Source of the DNA: Allorhizobium pseudoryzae | GTDB taxonomy: Bacteria > Pseudomonadota > Alphaproteobacteria > Rhizobiales > Rhizobiaceae | Assembly (NCBI RefSeq): GCF_011046245.1 | Contig: NZ_CP049241.1 | Coordinates: forward strand, 3,116,001-3,180,000 | Direction of reading: 5' to 3' | Length of the DNA: 64,000 nucleotides | In this document: one piece after another, positions 25,738 through 35,641 of the stretch | How the letters are laid out: every line of letters starts with the position of its first letter | Position numbering within the stretch: the first letter of the stretch is position 1 | Position numbers and translations under genes: made by a program | The notes under the pieces: model-generated | What the model was told of the DNA's origin: nothing | What the model saw: only the letters and a program-made list of their open reading frames with translations | The model's database searches: none

Positions 25738-27057
25738 TTACAGCGCCTTCGGACGCTCGATGCGAATGACCTGCGGCTCGCCGGAGAGATAGTTTCCGGC
25801 CTTGATGCCATCGACCGCCTTGCGCACCGAATTCTCCATCGTGGCATGCGTCACGAGGATGATGGTCTTTGCATCGCTCGGGGTGCCGCCATTGGCGCGC
25901 TGCACGATGGATTCGAGCGAAATGCCGTTCTGCGCCATCTGGGTCGCCACGCTCGCAAAGACGCCGGCACGATCGAGCACGGTCAGGCGGATGAAATAAC
26001 CACCCTCATGGCTCTGCATCTGCGCCTTGCGATAGGGCTCGAGCCGGGCGGCCGGCGTGCCGAGCACGGGCACACGCTGGGCGCCCGGCTGGCTTTTCGC
26101 AATATCGGCGATGTCGCCCAGCACGGCGGAGGCAGTCGCATTGCCGCCAGCACCGGGGCCGACCATCAGGAGTTCACCCAGAATATCGGATTCGATCGCC
26201 ACCGCATTCGTCACGCCGTCCACCTGCGCAATCACCGAATCATGCGGCACCATGGTCGGATGCACGCGCTGCTCGATGCCGCTTTCGGTCCGCTGCGCGA
26301 CGCCCAGCAGCTTGATGCGATAGCCGAGATCGGCTGCAGCATGAATGTCTTCGATCGAGATGTTGGAGATGCCTTCGAGATAGATTTCATCCGCGGCGAT
26401 CTCGGTGCCGAAGGCCAGCGTCGTCAGGATCGCGAGCTTGTGGGCCGTGTCATTGCCCTCGATGTCGAAGGTCGGATCGGCTTCGGCATAACCCAGCCGC
26501 TGCGCCTCCTTGAGGCATGCTTCGAAGGAGAGGCCCTCCTTCTCCATCCGGGTGAGGATGTAGTTGCAGGTGCCGTTCATGATCCCGTAGACGCGGCTGA
26601 CGGAATTGCCGGTCAGCGACTCGCGCAGCGCCTTGATAACCGGAATGCCGCCGGCAACCGCTGCCTCGAAGTTCAGCAGCACACCCTTGTCTTCAGCGAT
26701 CCGGGCAAGCTCCACGCCGCAGCGGGCCAACAATGCCTTGTTGGCGGTGACCACATGCAGGCCGCGGCCCAAGGCGGCGCGCACGGAGCGATCTGCCGAG
26801 CCCTCGGCGCCCCCCATCAGTTCCACGAAGACGTCGATATCGGCCTTTTCCGCCATCTCTTCGGCCGTGTCGAACCAGGCGACGCGGGAGAGATCGACGC
26901 CGCGATCCTTCGTCCGGTCGCGAGCGGTCACGGCGGTAATTTCGATGGCACGCCCGCAGGTCACCGCAAGTTCATTCGCCCGCGTGGTGAGGATGCGCGC
27001 CAGAGAGGCGCCAACGGTGCCCAGACCCGCAAGACCGATTTTGAGGGCGTCTGCCAT
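25738..27057 (-). CDS. hom: Homoserine dehydrogenase
   Basis: A 439-residue homoserine dehydrogenase that reduces aspartate semialdehyde to homoserine for Met and Thr synthesis. The NAD(P) motif is GLAGLGTVGASLARIL, the catalytic domain has IMNGTCNYILTRME and YAEADPTFDIEGNDTAHKLAIL, and a C-terminal ACT domain begins near YFIRLTVLDRAGVFASVA. The ATG at 27057 has AGGA 9 bases before it and is preferred to the ATG at 27066. It is 64 bases downstream of the aminotransferase, on the same strand. Confidence 0.97.
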   Translation of the reverse strand: MADALKIGLAGLGTVGASLARILTTRANELAVTCGRAIEITAVTARDRTKDRGVDLSRVAWFDTAEEMAEKADIDVFVELMGGAEGSADRSVRAALGRGLHVVTANKALLARCGVELARIAEDKGVLLNFEAAVAGGIPVIKALRESLTGNSVSRVYGIMNGTCNYILTRMEKEGLSFEACLKEAQRLGYAEADPTFDIEGNDTAHKLAILTTLAFGTEIAADEIYLEGISNISIEDIHAAADLGYRIKLLGVAQRTESGIEQRVHPTMVPHDSVIAQVDGVTNAVAIESDILGELLMVGPGAGGNATASAVLGDIADIAKSQPGAQRVPVLGTPAARLEPYRKAQMQSHEGGYFIRLTVLDRAGVFASVATQMAQNGISLESIVQRANGGTPSDAKTIILVTHATMENSVRKAVDGIKAGNYLSGEPQVIRIERPKAL

Positions 27058-27121
27058 ACTATCCATTCCTGTCGATAAAGATCGGGCGGCAGAACGCCGC
27101 CCGGTTGCGTCGTTTATAAAA

Positions 27122-28345
27122 TCAACGGTGAGCGTTCAATGAAATGACATTGTGCAGCGTGTCGTCCGCCGAACCGAGGAAACGCTTGATGTTGCGCGCC
27201 GCCTGACGGATGCGGTGCTCGTTTTCAACGAGCGCGATGCGGACATATTCATCGCCATGCTCGCCAAAGCCAATGCCCGGCGCGACCGCGACGTCCGCCT
27301 TTTCGATCAGCAGCTTGGAAAATTCGAGCGAGCCGAGCGGCCGGAACTTTTCCGGCACCGGCACCCAGGCAAACATCGAAGCCGCCGGCGGCGGGATCTC
27401 CCAGCCGGCACGGCCGAAACTTTCGACCATCACGTCACGGCGACGTTTGTAGGTCTGGCGCACCTCTTCGATATGCTGGTCGATATCCGGATCGTTAAGT
27501 GCTGCCGTCGCCGCCACCTGGATCGGCGTGAAAGCGCCGTAATCGAGATAGGATTTGACCCGCGTCAGCGCCGAGATCAACCGGTCGTTGCCAACCGCAA
27601 ATCCCATGCGCCAGCCGGCCATGGAGAAGGTCTTCGACATGGAGGTGAATTCCACCGCCACATCGATCGCGCCCGGCACCTGGAGAATCGAGGGCGTCGG
27701 TTTGCCGTCGAAATAGATCTCCGAATAGGCGAGATCCGACAGCACGAAAATGCCGTGCTTCTTGGCAAACGCGACGACCTCCGCATAGAAATCGAGCTCC
27801 ACCACGGTGGCCGTCGGGTTCGACGGGTAGCAGAGGATCATGGCGATCGGCTTCGGGATCGAATGGGCGACGGCCCGCTCAAGCGCGCGGAAGAATTCCT
27901 CGTTCGGCTCGACAGGGATCGAGCGGATCACGCCGCCGACCATCAGGAAACCGAAGGCGTGGATCGGATAGGAAGGGTTGGGGCACAGCACCACGTCGCC
28001 GGGCGCTGTGATCGCCTGCGCCATGTTGGCAAAGCCTTCCTTGGAGCCGAGCGTTGCGACGACCTGCGTGTCAGGGTTGAGCTTCACGCCGAACCGGCGG
28101 GCATAATAGGCCGCCTGCGCGCGGCGCAGGCCGGGAATGCCCTTCGAGGACGAGTAGCCGTGCGTATCCGGCCGCTGGACCGTTTCCACCAGCTTGTCGA
28201 CGATGAACTTGTTGGTCGGAAGATCCGGGTTGCCCATGCCGAGGTCGATAATGTCCGCGCCGGCCGCTCGTGCGCTGGCCTTCAAACGGTTGACCTGTTC
28301 GAAGACGTAGGGCGGCAGCCTGCGGACCTTATGAAACTCTTCCAT
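27122..28345 (-). CDS. Class I/II PLP aminotransferase (AatC/AlaC-like)
   Basis: A 407-residue fold-type I aminotransferase. The start MEEFHKVRRLPPYVFEQVN, then DLGMGNPDLPTN, CYPSNPTATV, and the PLP lysine K238 in SMSKTFSMAGWRMGF are visible. Proteins of this subgroup are named LL-diaminopimelate, alanine or aspartate aminotransferases; the exact substrate is not certain. The ATG at 28345 has GAGG 6 bases before it. Being just upstream of hom, it may act on amino acids of the aspartate family. Confidence 0.88.
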   Translation of the reverse strand: MEEFHKVRRLPPYVFEQVNRLKASARAAGADIIDLGMGNPDLPTNKFIVDKLVETVQRPDTHGYSSSKGIPGLRRAQAAYYARRFGVKLNPDTQVVATLGSKEGFANMAQAITAPGDVVLCPNPSYPIHAFGFLMVGGVIRSIPVEPNEEFFRALERAVAHSIPKPIAMILCYPSNPTATVVELDFYAEVVAFAKKHGIFVLSDLAYSEIYFDGKPTPSILQVPGAIDVAVEFTSMSKTFSMAGWRMGFAVGNDRLISALTRVKSYLDYGAFTPIQVAATAALNDPDIDQHIEEVRQTYKRRRDVMVESFGRAGWEIPPPAASMFAWVPVPEKFRPLGSLEFSKLLIEKADVAVAPGIGFGEHGDEYVRIALVENEHRIRQAARNIKRFLGSADDTLHNVISLNAHR

Positions 28346-28440
28346 CGCGAACCTCATGGGGCATTGAGAGCAAAAACGGAGCGCATCCGGAGGCTCCGTC
28401 ACGCCGTTGCTTTGCGGCCAAAACCGCCGGAAGGCAAGGG

Positions 28441-28851
28441 CTAATTGGTGATCTGCCGTTCGGCTTCGGCGGCGTGCTCGCTGGCAAGCCGGCGGAGCCC
28501 GTCGATCCGGCGCTGGTACTCCGCTTCGGTGATGGCGCCACTGGCGCGGGCAGAGGCCAGCGCGGACAGCTGCGCTTCGCGAGAGGTATATTCCTGATCG
28601 CCGATCTGGGTATTGGCGGCCGTCAGCGGTTTGCCGAGGCTCGGATAAGTGCCCGTATCGAGCTTGGTCAGCGCTTCCGGACGTGCCACCGTGCGCGGGC
28701 CGACGACGACAGCCGGCGGCGCCGTGTTCGGAATGCCGTCATCCAGCGCGAAGAAGGAATTGGTGCCCGAACATCCCGATAGCAGAATCGGCAGGCCAAG
28801 CGCGCAGATCACCATCGGCCAACCCGCTTTTTGCTGCGCTCGTTTTAGCAT
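28441..28851 (-). CDS. Predicted lipoprotein with C-terminal helical SHOCT-like segment
   Basis: A 136-residue protein with a lipoprotein signal peptide (MVICALGLPILLSGC, lipobox LSGC). The middle is low-complexity. The C-terminus (ALASARASGAITEAEYQRRIDGLRRLASEH) is a helical hairpin of the SHOCT type, often seen at the ends of bacterial membrane-associated proteins. I do not recognise a characterised family. It sits between the aminotransferase and the divergent phaC, about 95 bases from the former. Confidence 0.72.
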   Translation of the reverse strand: MLKRAQQKAGWPMVICALGLPILLSGCSGTNSFFALDDGIPNTAPPAVVVGPRTVARPEALTKLDTGTYPSLGKPLTAANTQIGDQEYTSREAQLSALASARASGAITEAEYQRRIDGLRRLASEHAAEAERQITN

Positions 28852-28989
28852 TTCGCAATCCTAACCCTGACTTTCGAATGAGCGGCACGCGGCCTTCATC
28901 GCTGGAACTTCTATTCTTTTTCAGGCACAATGTAAAAACCAAAACAAGCATCGGTCGGTTGTACCCGGCGTTCAGGGAGCGGAACATAC

Positions 28990-30831
28990 ATGGACGGCAA
29001 AGGTCAGTCGAGCCATGCTGGCGCAGACTCCACGGGCTTTGATCCCAAGGTGTTCGAAGCCTACATGGTCAAGGATCCTCAGACACTGGCCATGAACATC
29101 GCAAGGGCCGCCGAAAATCTTGGAAAGGCGGCAACGGAGTGGCTCGGGCCACGGGAACGGGGCGAGATCATCGATGCCGTCGATCCGCTTGCCGACATGG
29201 TCAAGACGCTCTCGAAGGTCATCGAATACTGGATGTCGGAACCGCAGCGGACGCTGGAGGCACAAAGCTTGCTGATGGCGTCGTATATGGGCATCTGGAT
29301 GAACACGCTGCATCGTCTGGCGGGTGATTCCACCGCGGACGAGCCGGCGGACCTGCCGAAGGACAAACGGTTCGCCGATGAAGACTGGCGCCGCAACCCG
29401 TTCTTCGCCTTCCTGCGGCAGGTCTATCTCGTCACCGCCACCTGGGCGGAAAAGCTTGTCGAACGCTCCGAGGGCCTGGACGACCACACCCGGCAGAAAG
29501 CCGCCTTCTACGTCAAACAGATGACGTCGGCGCTCTCGCCCGCCAACTTCGCCCTTACCAATCCGGAAGTCTACCGCCAGACGGTGGCGAGCAATGGCAC
29601 CAATCTCGTCGAGGGCATGCGCATTCTTGCCGAAGACGTGGCGGCCGGCCGCGGTGAATGGCGCGTGCGCCAGACGGATACAACCAAGTTCGAGCTCGGC
29701 GTCAACGTCGCGATCACACCCGGCAAGGTCATTGCCCGCAGCCCGATCTGCGAGGTGATCCAGTACAGTCCATCGACCGAAACGGTTTTCAAGCGACCGC
29801 TGCTGATCGTTCCGCCATGGATCAACAAGTTCTACATCCTCGATCTCGGCCCGCAGAAAAGCTTCATCAAGTGGTGCGTCGATCAGGGGCATTCCGTCTT
29901 CGTGATCTCCTGGGTCAACCCTGACGAAAGCCTCTCGCGTGCCTCCTGGGAGGATTACATCCGGGACGGGATCGATTTCGCGCTGAAGACGATCGAAACG
30001 GCAACCGGTGAGAAACAGGTGAATGCGATCGGCTATTGCGTCGGTGGCACGCTGTTGTCTGCAGCGCTCGCCTACCACGCCAAGACCCGCAAGAAAGCCA
30101 TCCAGTCCGTGACGTTCTTCACCACGCAGGTGGATTTCCGCTATGCGGGCGAACTTCTCGTCTTCGTCGACGAGGAGCAGATCGAGGCGCTGGAGCGGCA
30201 GATGAACATGACCGGCTATCTGGCCGGCTCCAAAATGGCGAGCGCGTTCAACATGCTGCGCGCCTCCGAGCTGATCTGGCCCTACGTCGTTAGCAATTAC
30301 CTGAAGGGCCAGGAGCCGACGGCCTTCGACCTGCTCTACTGGAATTCCGATTCGACGCGGATGACGGCGGCGAACCATGCCTTCTACCTGCGCAACTGCT
30401 ACCTCGAAAACCGGTTGACCGCCGGCGAGATGACGCTGTTCGACACGACGGTTTCGCTGAAGGACGTGAAGATCCCGGTCTACAGCCTCGCGGCAAAGGA
30501 AGACCATATCGCCCCTGCCCGCTCGGTCTTCCGCGGCTGCCAGTTCTATGGCGGCGACGTGACCTTTGTCCTCAGTGGTTCGGGACATATCGCCGGGGTC
30601 GTCAACCCGCCGGACAAGCACAAATACCAATACTGGACGAACGGCAAAGTCGAGGGCGAGCTTTCGGACTGGATGAAGGGTGCCAAGGAGACAGCCGGCT
30701 CCTGGTGGCCCCACTGGCAGTCCTGGATGGAGCAGCAGGACGATGCGCGCGTACCGGCCCGCCCGGTCGGCGGCGGCAAGCTAGAGCCGCTCTGCGATGC
30801 GCCGGGGACCTATGTCATGGTGCGCAGCTGA
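28990..30831 (+). CDS. phaC: Class I polyhydroxyalkanoate synthase
   Basis: A 613-residue PhaC polymerising hydroxyacyl-CoA, mainly 3-hydroxybutyryl-CoA, at the granule surface. The lipase-like box is GYCVGG with nucleophile C350; the other triad members are D505 in KEDHIAP and H533 in SGHIAG. WINKFYILDL near residues 278-287 is typical. No phaE or phaR subunit lies nearby, so it fits class I. It is followed directly by sfsA (9 bases). A phasin gene is about 22 kb away. Confidence 0.97.
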   Translation: MDGKGQSSHAGADSTGFDPKVFEAYMVKDPQTLAMNIARAAENLGKAATEWLGPRERGEIIDAVDPLADMVKTLSKVIEYWMSEPQRTLEAQSLLMASYMGIWMNTLHRLAGDSTADEPADLPKDKRFADEDWRRNPFFAFLRQVYLVTATWAEKLVERSEGLDDHTRQKAAFYVKQMTSALSPANFALTNPEVYRQTVASNGTNLVEGMRILAEDVAAGRGEWRVRQTDTTKFELGVNVAITPGKVIARSPICEVIQYSPSTETVFKRPLLIVPPWINKFYILDLGPQKSFIKWCVDQGHSVFVISWVNPDESLSRASWEDYIRDGIDFALKTIETATGEKQVNAIGYCVGGTLLSAALAYHAKTRKKAIQSVTFFTTQVDFRYAGELLVFVDEEQIEALERQMNMTGYLAGSKMASAFNMLRASELIWPYVVSNYLKGQEPTAFDLLYWNSDSTRMTAANHAFYLRNCYLENRLTAGEMTLFDTTVSLKDVKIPVYSLAAKEDHIAPARSVFRGCQFYGGDVTFVLSGSGHIAGVVNPPDKHKYQYWTNGKVEGELSDWMKGAKETAGSWWPHWQSWMEQQDDARVPARPVGGGKLEPLCDAPGTYVMVRS

Positions 30832-30840
30832 CCGATCCGC

Positions 30841-31557
30841 ATGCAGTTTGATCCGCCTCTGGTGCCCGCACGGCTCGTCAGCCGCTACAAGCGCTTCCTG
30901 TTCGACGCAATCCTCGAGGACGGCACGCCGATCACCGGTTCGTGCCCGAATACCGGTTCCATGCGCGGGCTGACCACGCCCGGCTCGCGCATCTGGCTCT
31001 CCCAGCATAACAGCCCGACGCGGAAGTTTCGCCACATGCTGGAGCTGGTCGAGGCGGATGGCACGCTTGTCGGCATCAATACCGGAATGCCGAACCGTCT
31101 GGCGGAGGAGGCCATCCGGACCGGCATGCTGGAAAGCCTGTCCGGCTATGGCGCCTTGAAACGCGAGCAGCGCTACGGCGCCAATTCGCGGATCGACCTG
31201 CTGCTTCTGGATGAGGCCCGTCCGCCCGCCTATATCGAGGTCAAGAATGTCCACTTCACACGGATGGCGGGACTGGCGGAATTTCCCGATTCGGTCACCG
31301 CACGCGGCGCCAAGCATCTCGACGAGCTGGGCGACATGGTGGAGAAGGGCTTCCGGGCCGCCATGCTCTATGTCATTCAGCGCGACGACTGCGACGTGCT
31401 GAGCATCTGCGAGGAGCTGGATCCCCTCTACGGGGCGGCTTTCCGGCGGGCGCGGGCGCGTGGCGTCGAGGCCTTCGCGATCGCCTGCCGCATCACGCCG
31501 CAGGGAATTTCGCCAAGCCGGCCAATCCCGATAGACGAAGGCGGCCCTGCTGTTTAA
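30841..31557 (+). CDS. sfsA: SfsA (sugar fermentation stimulation protein)
   Basis: A 238-residue SfsA family protein. Features are [18 protein letters not shown] at the start, [19 protein letters not shown], and a nuclease-like core with [23 protein letters not shown]. coli SfsA was found as a DNA-binding factor for maltose genes; the fold suggests a nuclease. It follows phaC with 9 bases between and precedes map by 33 bases, so the four genes phaC-sfsA-map-radC may be one transcript. Confidence 0.95.
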   Translation: MQFDPPLVPARLVSRYKRFLFDAILEDGTPITGSCPNTGSMRGLTTPGSRIWLSQHNSPTRKFRHMLELVEADGTLVGINTGMPNRLAEEAIRTGMLESLSGYGALKREQRYGANSRIDLLLLDEARPPAYIEVKNVHFTRMAGLAEFPDSVTARGAKHLDELGDMVEKGFRAAMLYVIQRDDCDVLSICEELDPLYGAAFRRARARGVEAFAIACRITPQGISPSRPIPIDEGGPAV

Positions 31558-31590
31558 AACTCGGCAGGAAAAGCACGAAAGCAGACGATC

Positions 31591-32430
31591 ATGGTGACCT
31601 ATATCGAGGCCGCGAACGCGCCGAAGAAGAACACGGGAGCGATCCGGCTCTACGATACGAAGGCGGATTTCGCCGGCATGCGTGCCGCCTGCCAGCTGAC
31701 GGCGCGCTGCCTGGACGAACTGGCGGCGATCGTCAAACCCGGCGTCACGACCAATGCCATCGATCGATTCGTCTTCGAATTCGGCATGGACAACGGCGCC
31801 CTTCCGGCGACGCTGAATTACCGCGGCTACAAATATTCCGTCTGCACCTCGCTCAACCACGTCGTCTGCCACGGCATGCCGGATGACAAGCCGCTGCGCG
31901 AGGGCGATATCGTCAATATCGACGTGACCTACATTCTCGACGGATGGCACGGCGATTCAAGCCGCATGTATCCGGTCGGCCAGATCAAGCGGGCGGCCGA
32001 ACGCCTGATGGAAGTTACCTACGAGTGTCTGATGCGCGGCATTTCCGTCGTCAGGCCCGGCGTGCGCACCGGCGCCATCGGCCAGGCGATCCAGACCTAT
32101 GCGGAGGCGGAGCGCTGCTCGGTGGTGCGCGACTTCTGCGGCCACGGTGTCGGCCAACTGTTCCACGACAGTCCGAACATCCTGCACTACGGCCGCGCCG
32201 ACGAAGGCCCGGAGCTGAGGGAAGGCATGATCTTCACCATCGAACCGATGATCAACCTCGGCAAGCCGCATGTGAAGGTGCTGGCCGATGGCTGGACGGC
32301 GGTGACCCGGGATCGCTCGCTGTCGGCGCAATACGAGCATGCAATCGGCGTGACCGCCGATGGCTGCGAGATCTTCACGCTGTCTCCGGGCGGGCTCGAC
32401 CGTCCAGGGCTTCCTCCACTCAAGGGATGA
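31591..32430 (+). CDS. map: Type I methionine aminopeptidase
   Basis: A 279-residue Map that removes N-terminal methionine. The metal ligands are visible in context: D in VNIDVTYILDGWHGDSSRM (two Asp), H in FCGHGVGQLFHDSPNI, E in FTIEPMINLG and E in AQYEHAIGVT. There is a short N-terminal extension before the core. radC follows 3 bases after the stop, so they share an operon. Confidence 0.96.
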   Translation: MVTYIEAANAPKKNTGAIRLYDTKADFAGMRAACQLTARCLDELAAIVKPGVTTNAIDRFVFEFGMDNGALPATLNYRGYKYSVCTSLNHVVCHGMPDDKPLREGDIVNIDVTYILDGWHGDSSRMYPVGQIKRAAERLMEVTYECLMRGISVVRPGVRTGAIGQAIQTYAEAERCSVVRDFCGHGVGQLFHDSPNILHYGRADEGPELREGMIFTIEPMINLGKPHVKVLADGWTAVTRDRSLSAQYEHAIGVTADGCEIFTLSPGGLDRPGLPPLKG

Positions 32431-32433
32431 TCC

Positions 32434-33264
32434 ATGTCCGCTCCGGTTCCCCCGACCCATCAGCAGAGCCTTGAGGACAAGTCGGAGAAGCCGGGGGACC
32501 TGTTCGCCGATGAGCGCGGCTTTTTCGCCGAACAGGCGACGAAAGCCGGCGGACTGAAGAAGGCCGGGGCAGCCGGCAAGACGGTCGAGACGATTGCGCA
32601 TTACCACGGCCATCGCGACCGGTTGCGGGCGCGCTACCGCGAGCATGGCGACACGGCGCTCGCCGATTACGAAGTGCTGGAACTGCTGCTGTTCCGACTG
32701 ATCCCGCGCAAGGACACCAAGCCGATTGCCAAGGCGCTGATCGAACGCTTCGGCAATCTCGCCGGTGTTTTCGGCGCTCCGCTCTCGCTGCTGCAGGAGG
32801 TCAACGGGATCGGCGAAGCGGTGGCCCTCGACATCAAACTCATCGCCAGTGTCGGACAACGCGTCCTGAAAAGCGAACTTCGCGAAAAGCAGGTTCTGTC
32901 CTCCTGGTCCGCCGTCATCGACTATTGTCATGCGGCCATGGCCTACGAGGCACGCGAGCAGTTCCGCATCCTCTTTCTCGACAAGCGCAACGTGCTGATT
33001 GCCGATGAAATCCAGGGACGCGGCACGGTCGATCACACGCCGGTCTATCCGCGCGAAGTGGTGCGCCGCGCGCTCGAACTCTCGGCCACGGCGATTATTC
33101 TCGTCCACAACCATCCAAGCGGCGATCCGACCCCCTCACGCGCCGACATCGACATGACGAAGACCATCGTCGATACGGCGAAACCGCTCGGCATTACCGT
33201 GCACGACCACATCATCATCGGCAAGGACGGCCATGCGAGCCTCAAGGGCCTGCGGCTGATCTGA
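32434..33264 (+). CDS. radC: RadC family JAMM protein
   Basis: A 276-residue RadC/DUF2466 protein. The N-terminal part has an HhH-type region ([17 protein letters not shown]). The C-terminal JAB/JAMM metal motif is complete: H225 and H227 in LVHNHPSG, D in SRADIDMT, with the upstream Glu. Despite its old name it is not shown to act in DNA repair in most bacteria. The start is 3 bases after map. There is a polar N-terminal extension of about 50 residues before the family core. Confidence 0.95.
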   Translation: MSAPVPPTHQQSLEDKSEKPGDLFADERGFFAEQATKAGGLKKAGAAGKTVETIAHYHGHRDRLRARYREHGDTALADYEVLELLLFRLIPRKDTKPIAKALIERFGNLAGVFGAPLSLLQEVNGIGEAVALDIKLIASVGQRVLKSELREKQVLSSWSAVIDYCHAAMAYEAREQFRILFLDKRNVLIADEIQGRGTVDHTPVYPREVVRRALELSATAIILVHNHPSGDPTPSRADIDMTKTIVDTAKPLGITVHDHIIIGKDGHASLKGLRLI

Positions 33265-33417
33265 TTGTCAGAACAGCTGCTTTTTGCGCTGCACCGCCAA
33301 AATTTTGGGAACGTCGCGGGCTGACAGGAAATTGGTCAGGAATCGACGTTATGATTTGACCATCTTCTATTGTTGCGCTGCAATAGAACACTCTCTTCCC
33401 AAGACGAGGCACACTCC

Positions 33418-34917
33418 ATGTACCAATATGATCTGATCGTCATCGGCAGCGGCCCGGCGGGTCGCCGTGCGGCCATCCAGGCGGCCAAGCTGGAAAAGAA
33501 GGTTCTGGTCGTCGAACAGGGCCGGCGCGTCGGCGGCGTCTCGGTTCATACCGGTACCATTCCGTCCAAAACCCTGCGCGAAACGGCGCTGAACCTGACA
33601 GGCTGGCGCGAACGCGGTTTTTACGGCCGCTCCTACCGGGTGAAGCAGGACATCAGCGCGGACGATCTGCGCCGCCGCCTGCTGATCACGCTCGACCACG
33701 AGGTGGAGGTGCTGGAGCACCAGTTTGCCCGCAACCGGGTGCAGCAGATGCGCGGACGCGCCCAGTTCATCGATCCGCACACGCTGGAGATCGAAAAGAG
33801 CGACGGGGAAATGCTGCGTGTGACCACGGCTTCGGTTCTGCTCGCCGTCGGCACCCGCCCCTATCGCCCGGCGCACATTCCGTTCGATGGCGATGCCGTT
33901 CTCGACAGTGACGAGCTTCTCGAGATCAAGCAGGTTCCGCGCTCGCTCGTCGTCGTCGGTGCCGGTGTCATCGGCATCGAATATGCGACGATCTTCAGCG
34001 CGCTCGACACGCAGGTCACGGTCGTTGAGCCGCGCGACACGATGCTGGATTTCATCGACAAGGAGATCGTGCAGGATTTTGCCTACCAGCTGCGCGACCG
34101 CAACATGAAGCTGATCTTCGGCCAGACCGTCGAGACCGTGACCCGCGAGGCTGAGACCGGCAAATGCCGCGTCACGCTGAAGAGCGGCCGTGCATTGCAG
34201 GCGGAAATGGTGCTCTTCGCGGCCGGGCGCGTCGGGGCGACCGACACGCTGAACCTCGCGGCTGCCGGTTTGGAAGCCGATAGCCGCGGTCGCCTGAAGG
34301 TCGATCCCGAAACGTTCCAGACGGCCGTGCCGCATATCTATGCCGCCGGCGACGTGGTTGGCTTCCCGAGTCTCGCTTCCACCTCCATGGAACAGGGCCG
34401 AATTGCCGCCCGCCACGCGGTCGGTGCGCCGGCGAGCGAACCGCCGCAGTATTTCCCCTATGGCATCTATGCCGTGCCGGAAATTTCCACCTGCGGCCTG
34501 ACGGAGGAAGAGGTCATCCAGCGCGGCATCCCGTACGAGGCGGGGATTGCACATTTCCGGGAAACCTCGCGCGGCCATATCATGGGCCTCGATACCGGTC
34601 TCCTGAAGATGATCTTTTCGCTGAAGACGCGCCGCCTGCTCGGCGTCCACATCGTCGGCGAAGGGGCAACCGAACTCGTGCATATCGGCCAGGCGGTTCT
34701 CAACCTGAAGGGCACGGTCGAATATTTCGTCGAAAACACCTTCAACTATCCGACGCTTGCCGAAGCCTACAAGATTGCCGGCCTGGACGCCTGGAACCGG
34801 ATGGGCGAAGGACCGAAGGAAGCGCCGGTCGCGACCGCACAATCGACCGATGTCGCCACGGCATCCGTCGAGCCACTTTCCGTTGCGGCACCGAAGAAAA
34901 AAGCCGCCTCGAACTGA
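33418..34917 (+). CDS. sthA: Soluble pyridine nucleotide transhydrogenase (SthA)
   Basis: A 499-residue flavoprotein of the disulfide reductase fold that moves hydride between NADPH and NAD. The FAD motif GSGPAG is at residues 10-15. The redox-active cysteine pair is missing: GGVSVHTGTIPSKT has S42 and T47 at those places, as expected for SthA. The NAD motif VVGAGVIGIEYATIF and FPYGIYAVPEIS interface follow. A tail of about 30 residues (from about residue 468, ending APKKKAASN) extends past the family end. It converges with rpsD across a bidirectional terminator. Confidence 0.94.
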   Translation: MYQYDLIVIGSGPAGRRAAIQAAKLEKKVLVVEQGRRVGGVSVHTGTIPSKTLRETALNLTGWRERGFYGRSYRVKQDISADDLRRRLLITLDHEVEVLEHQFARNRVQQMRGRAQFIDPHTLEIEKSDGEMLRVTTASVLLAVGTRPYRPAHIPFDGDAVLDSDELLEIKQVPRSLVVVGAGVIGIEYATIFSALDTQVTVVEPRDTMLDFIDKEIVQDFAYQLRDRNMKLIFGQTVETVTREAETGKCRVTLKSGRALQAEMVLFAAGRVGATDTLNLAAAGLEADSRGRLKVDPETFQTAVPHIYAAGDVVGFPSLASTSMEQGRIAARHAVGAPASEPPQYFPYGIYAVPEISTCGLTEEEVIQRGIPYEAGIAHFRETSRGHIMGLDTGLLKMIFSLKTRRLLGVHIVGEGATELVHIGQAVLNLKGTVEYFVENTFNYPTLAEAYKIAGLDAWNRMGEGPKEAPVATAQSTDVATASVEPLSVAAPKKKAASN

Positions 34918-34969
34918 GGCGGCCGTCGGCGGCAGCACATCCTGGCGGACATCAAATGGGCGGACATCA

Positions 34970-34997
34970 AAAAAGGCGGCTCGAAGGCCGCCTTTTT
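34970..34997. terminator. Bidirectional terminator between sthA and rpsD
   Basis: A perfect 11-base-pair stem, AAAAAGGCGGC with GCCGCCTTTTT, and a 6-base loop. It can stop both sthA and rpsD transcripts. A 13-base direct repeat (ggcggacatcaaa) sits just before it at 34944 and 34959. Confidence 0.9.
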
Positions 34998-35023
34998 CGT
35001 AAGACCGGATGAACCCGACCAGA

Positions 35024-35641
35024 TCAACGCGAATAGAATTCGACGACCAGGTTCGGTTCCATGATGACCGGGTACGGCACGTCCGACAGGGTCGGAACGC
35101 GCACGAAGGTGGCAACCATCTTGTTGTGATCAGCGTCGATGTAGTCCGGAACGTCACGCTCGGCGAGCTGAACGGCTTCCAGAACCGTGACGAGCTGCTT
35201 GGACTTCTGGCGCACTTCGATCACGTCGCCAGCCTTGCAGCGGTACGAACCGATGTTGACGCGAACGCCGTTGACGGTGACGTGGCCGTGGTTGACGAAC
35301 TGACGGGCAGCCCAGACGGTCGGCACGAACTTGGCGCGGTAGACGATCGCGTCCAGACGCGATTCGAGCAGGCCGATCAGGTTTTCGCCGGTGTCGCCCT
35401 TGCGGCGGTTTGCTTCGTCGTAGATCGCGCGGAACTGCTTCTCGCGGATATCGCCGTAGTAGCCCTTCAGCTTCTGCTTGGCGCGCAGCTGCACGCCGAA
35501 GTCGGAAAGCTTGCCCTTGCGGCGCTGGCCGTGCTGGCCCGGGCCGTATTCGCGACGGTTGACCGGGGACTTCGGACGACCCCAGATGTTTTCGCCCATA
35601 CGGCGATCGATTTTGTACTTGGACGACGCGCGCTTGCTCAT
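35024..35641 (-). CDS. rpsD: 30S ribosomal protein S4
   Basis: A 205-residue S4, the primary 16S rRNA-binding protein of the 30S body. It starts [20 protein letters not shown] and has the S4 RNA-binding segment [14 protein letters not shown] to [23 protein letters not shown]. The zinc cysteines of some S4 forms are absent, as is normal for this group. The ATG at 35641 has AAGGGAAATACG upstream, and a preceding in-frame start would lengthen it by 5 residues. It is not in the alpha operon here; it stands alone, as in other rhizobia. A hairpin lies in its leader. Confidence 0.98.
   Translation of the reverse strand: MSKRASSKYKIDRRMGENIWGRPKSPVNRREYGPGQHGQRRKGKLSDFGVQLRAKQKLKGYYGDIREKQFRAIYDEANRRKGDTGENLIGLLESRLDAIVYRAKFVPTVWAARQFVNHGHVTVNGVRVNIGSYRCKAGDVIEVRQKSKQLVTVLEAVQLAERDVPDYIDADHNKMVATFVRVPTLSDVPYPVIMEPNLVVEFYSR

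Noticed and set aside
28972..30714. A 580-residue minus-strand frame opposite phaC
   Set aside because: Antisense to a certain PHA synthase; no domain features.
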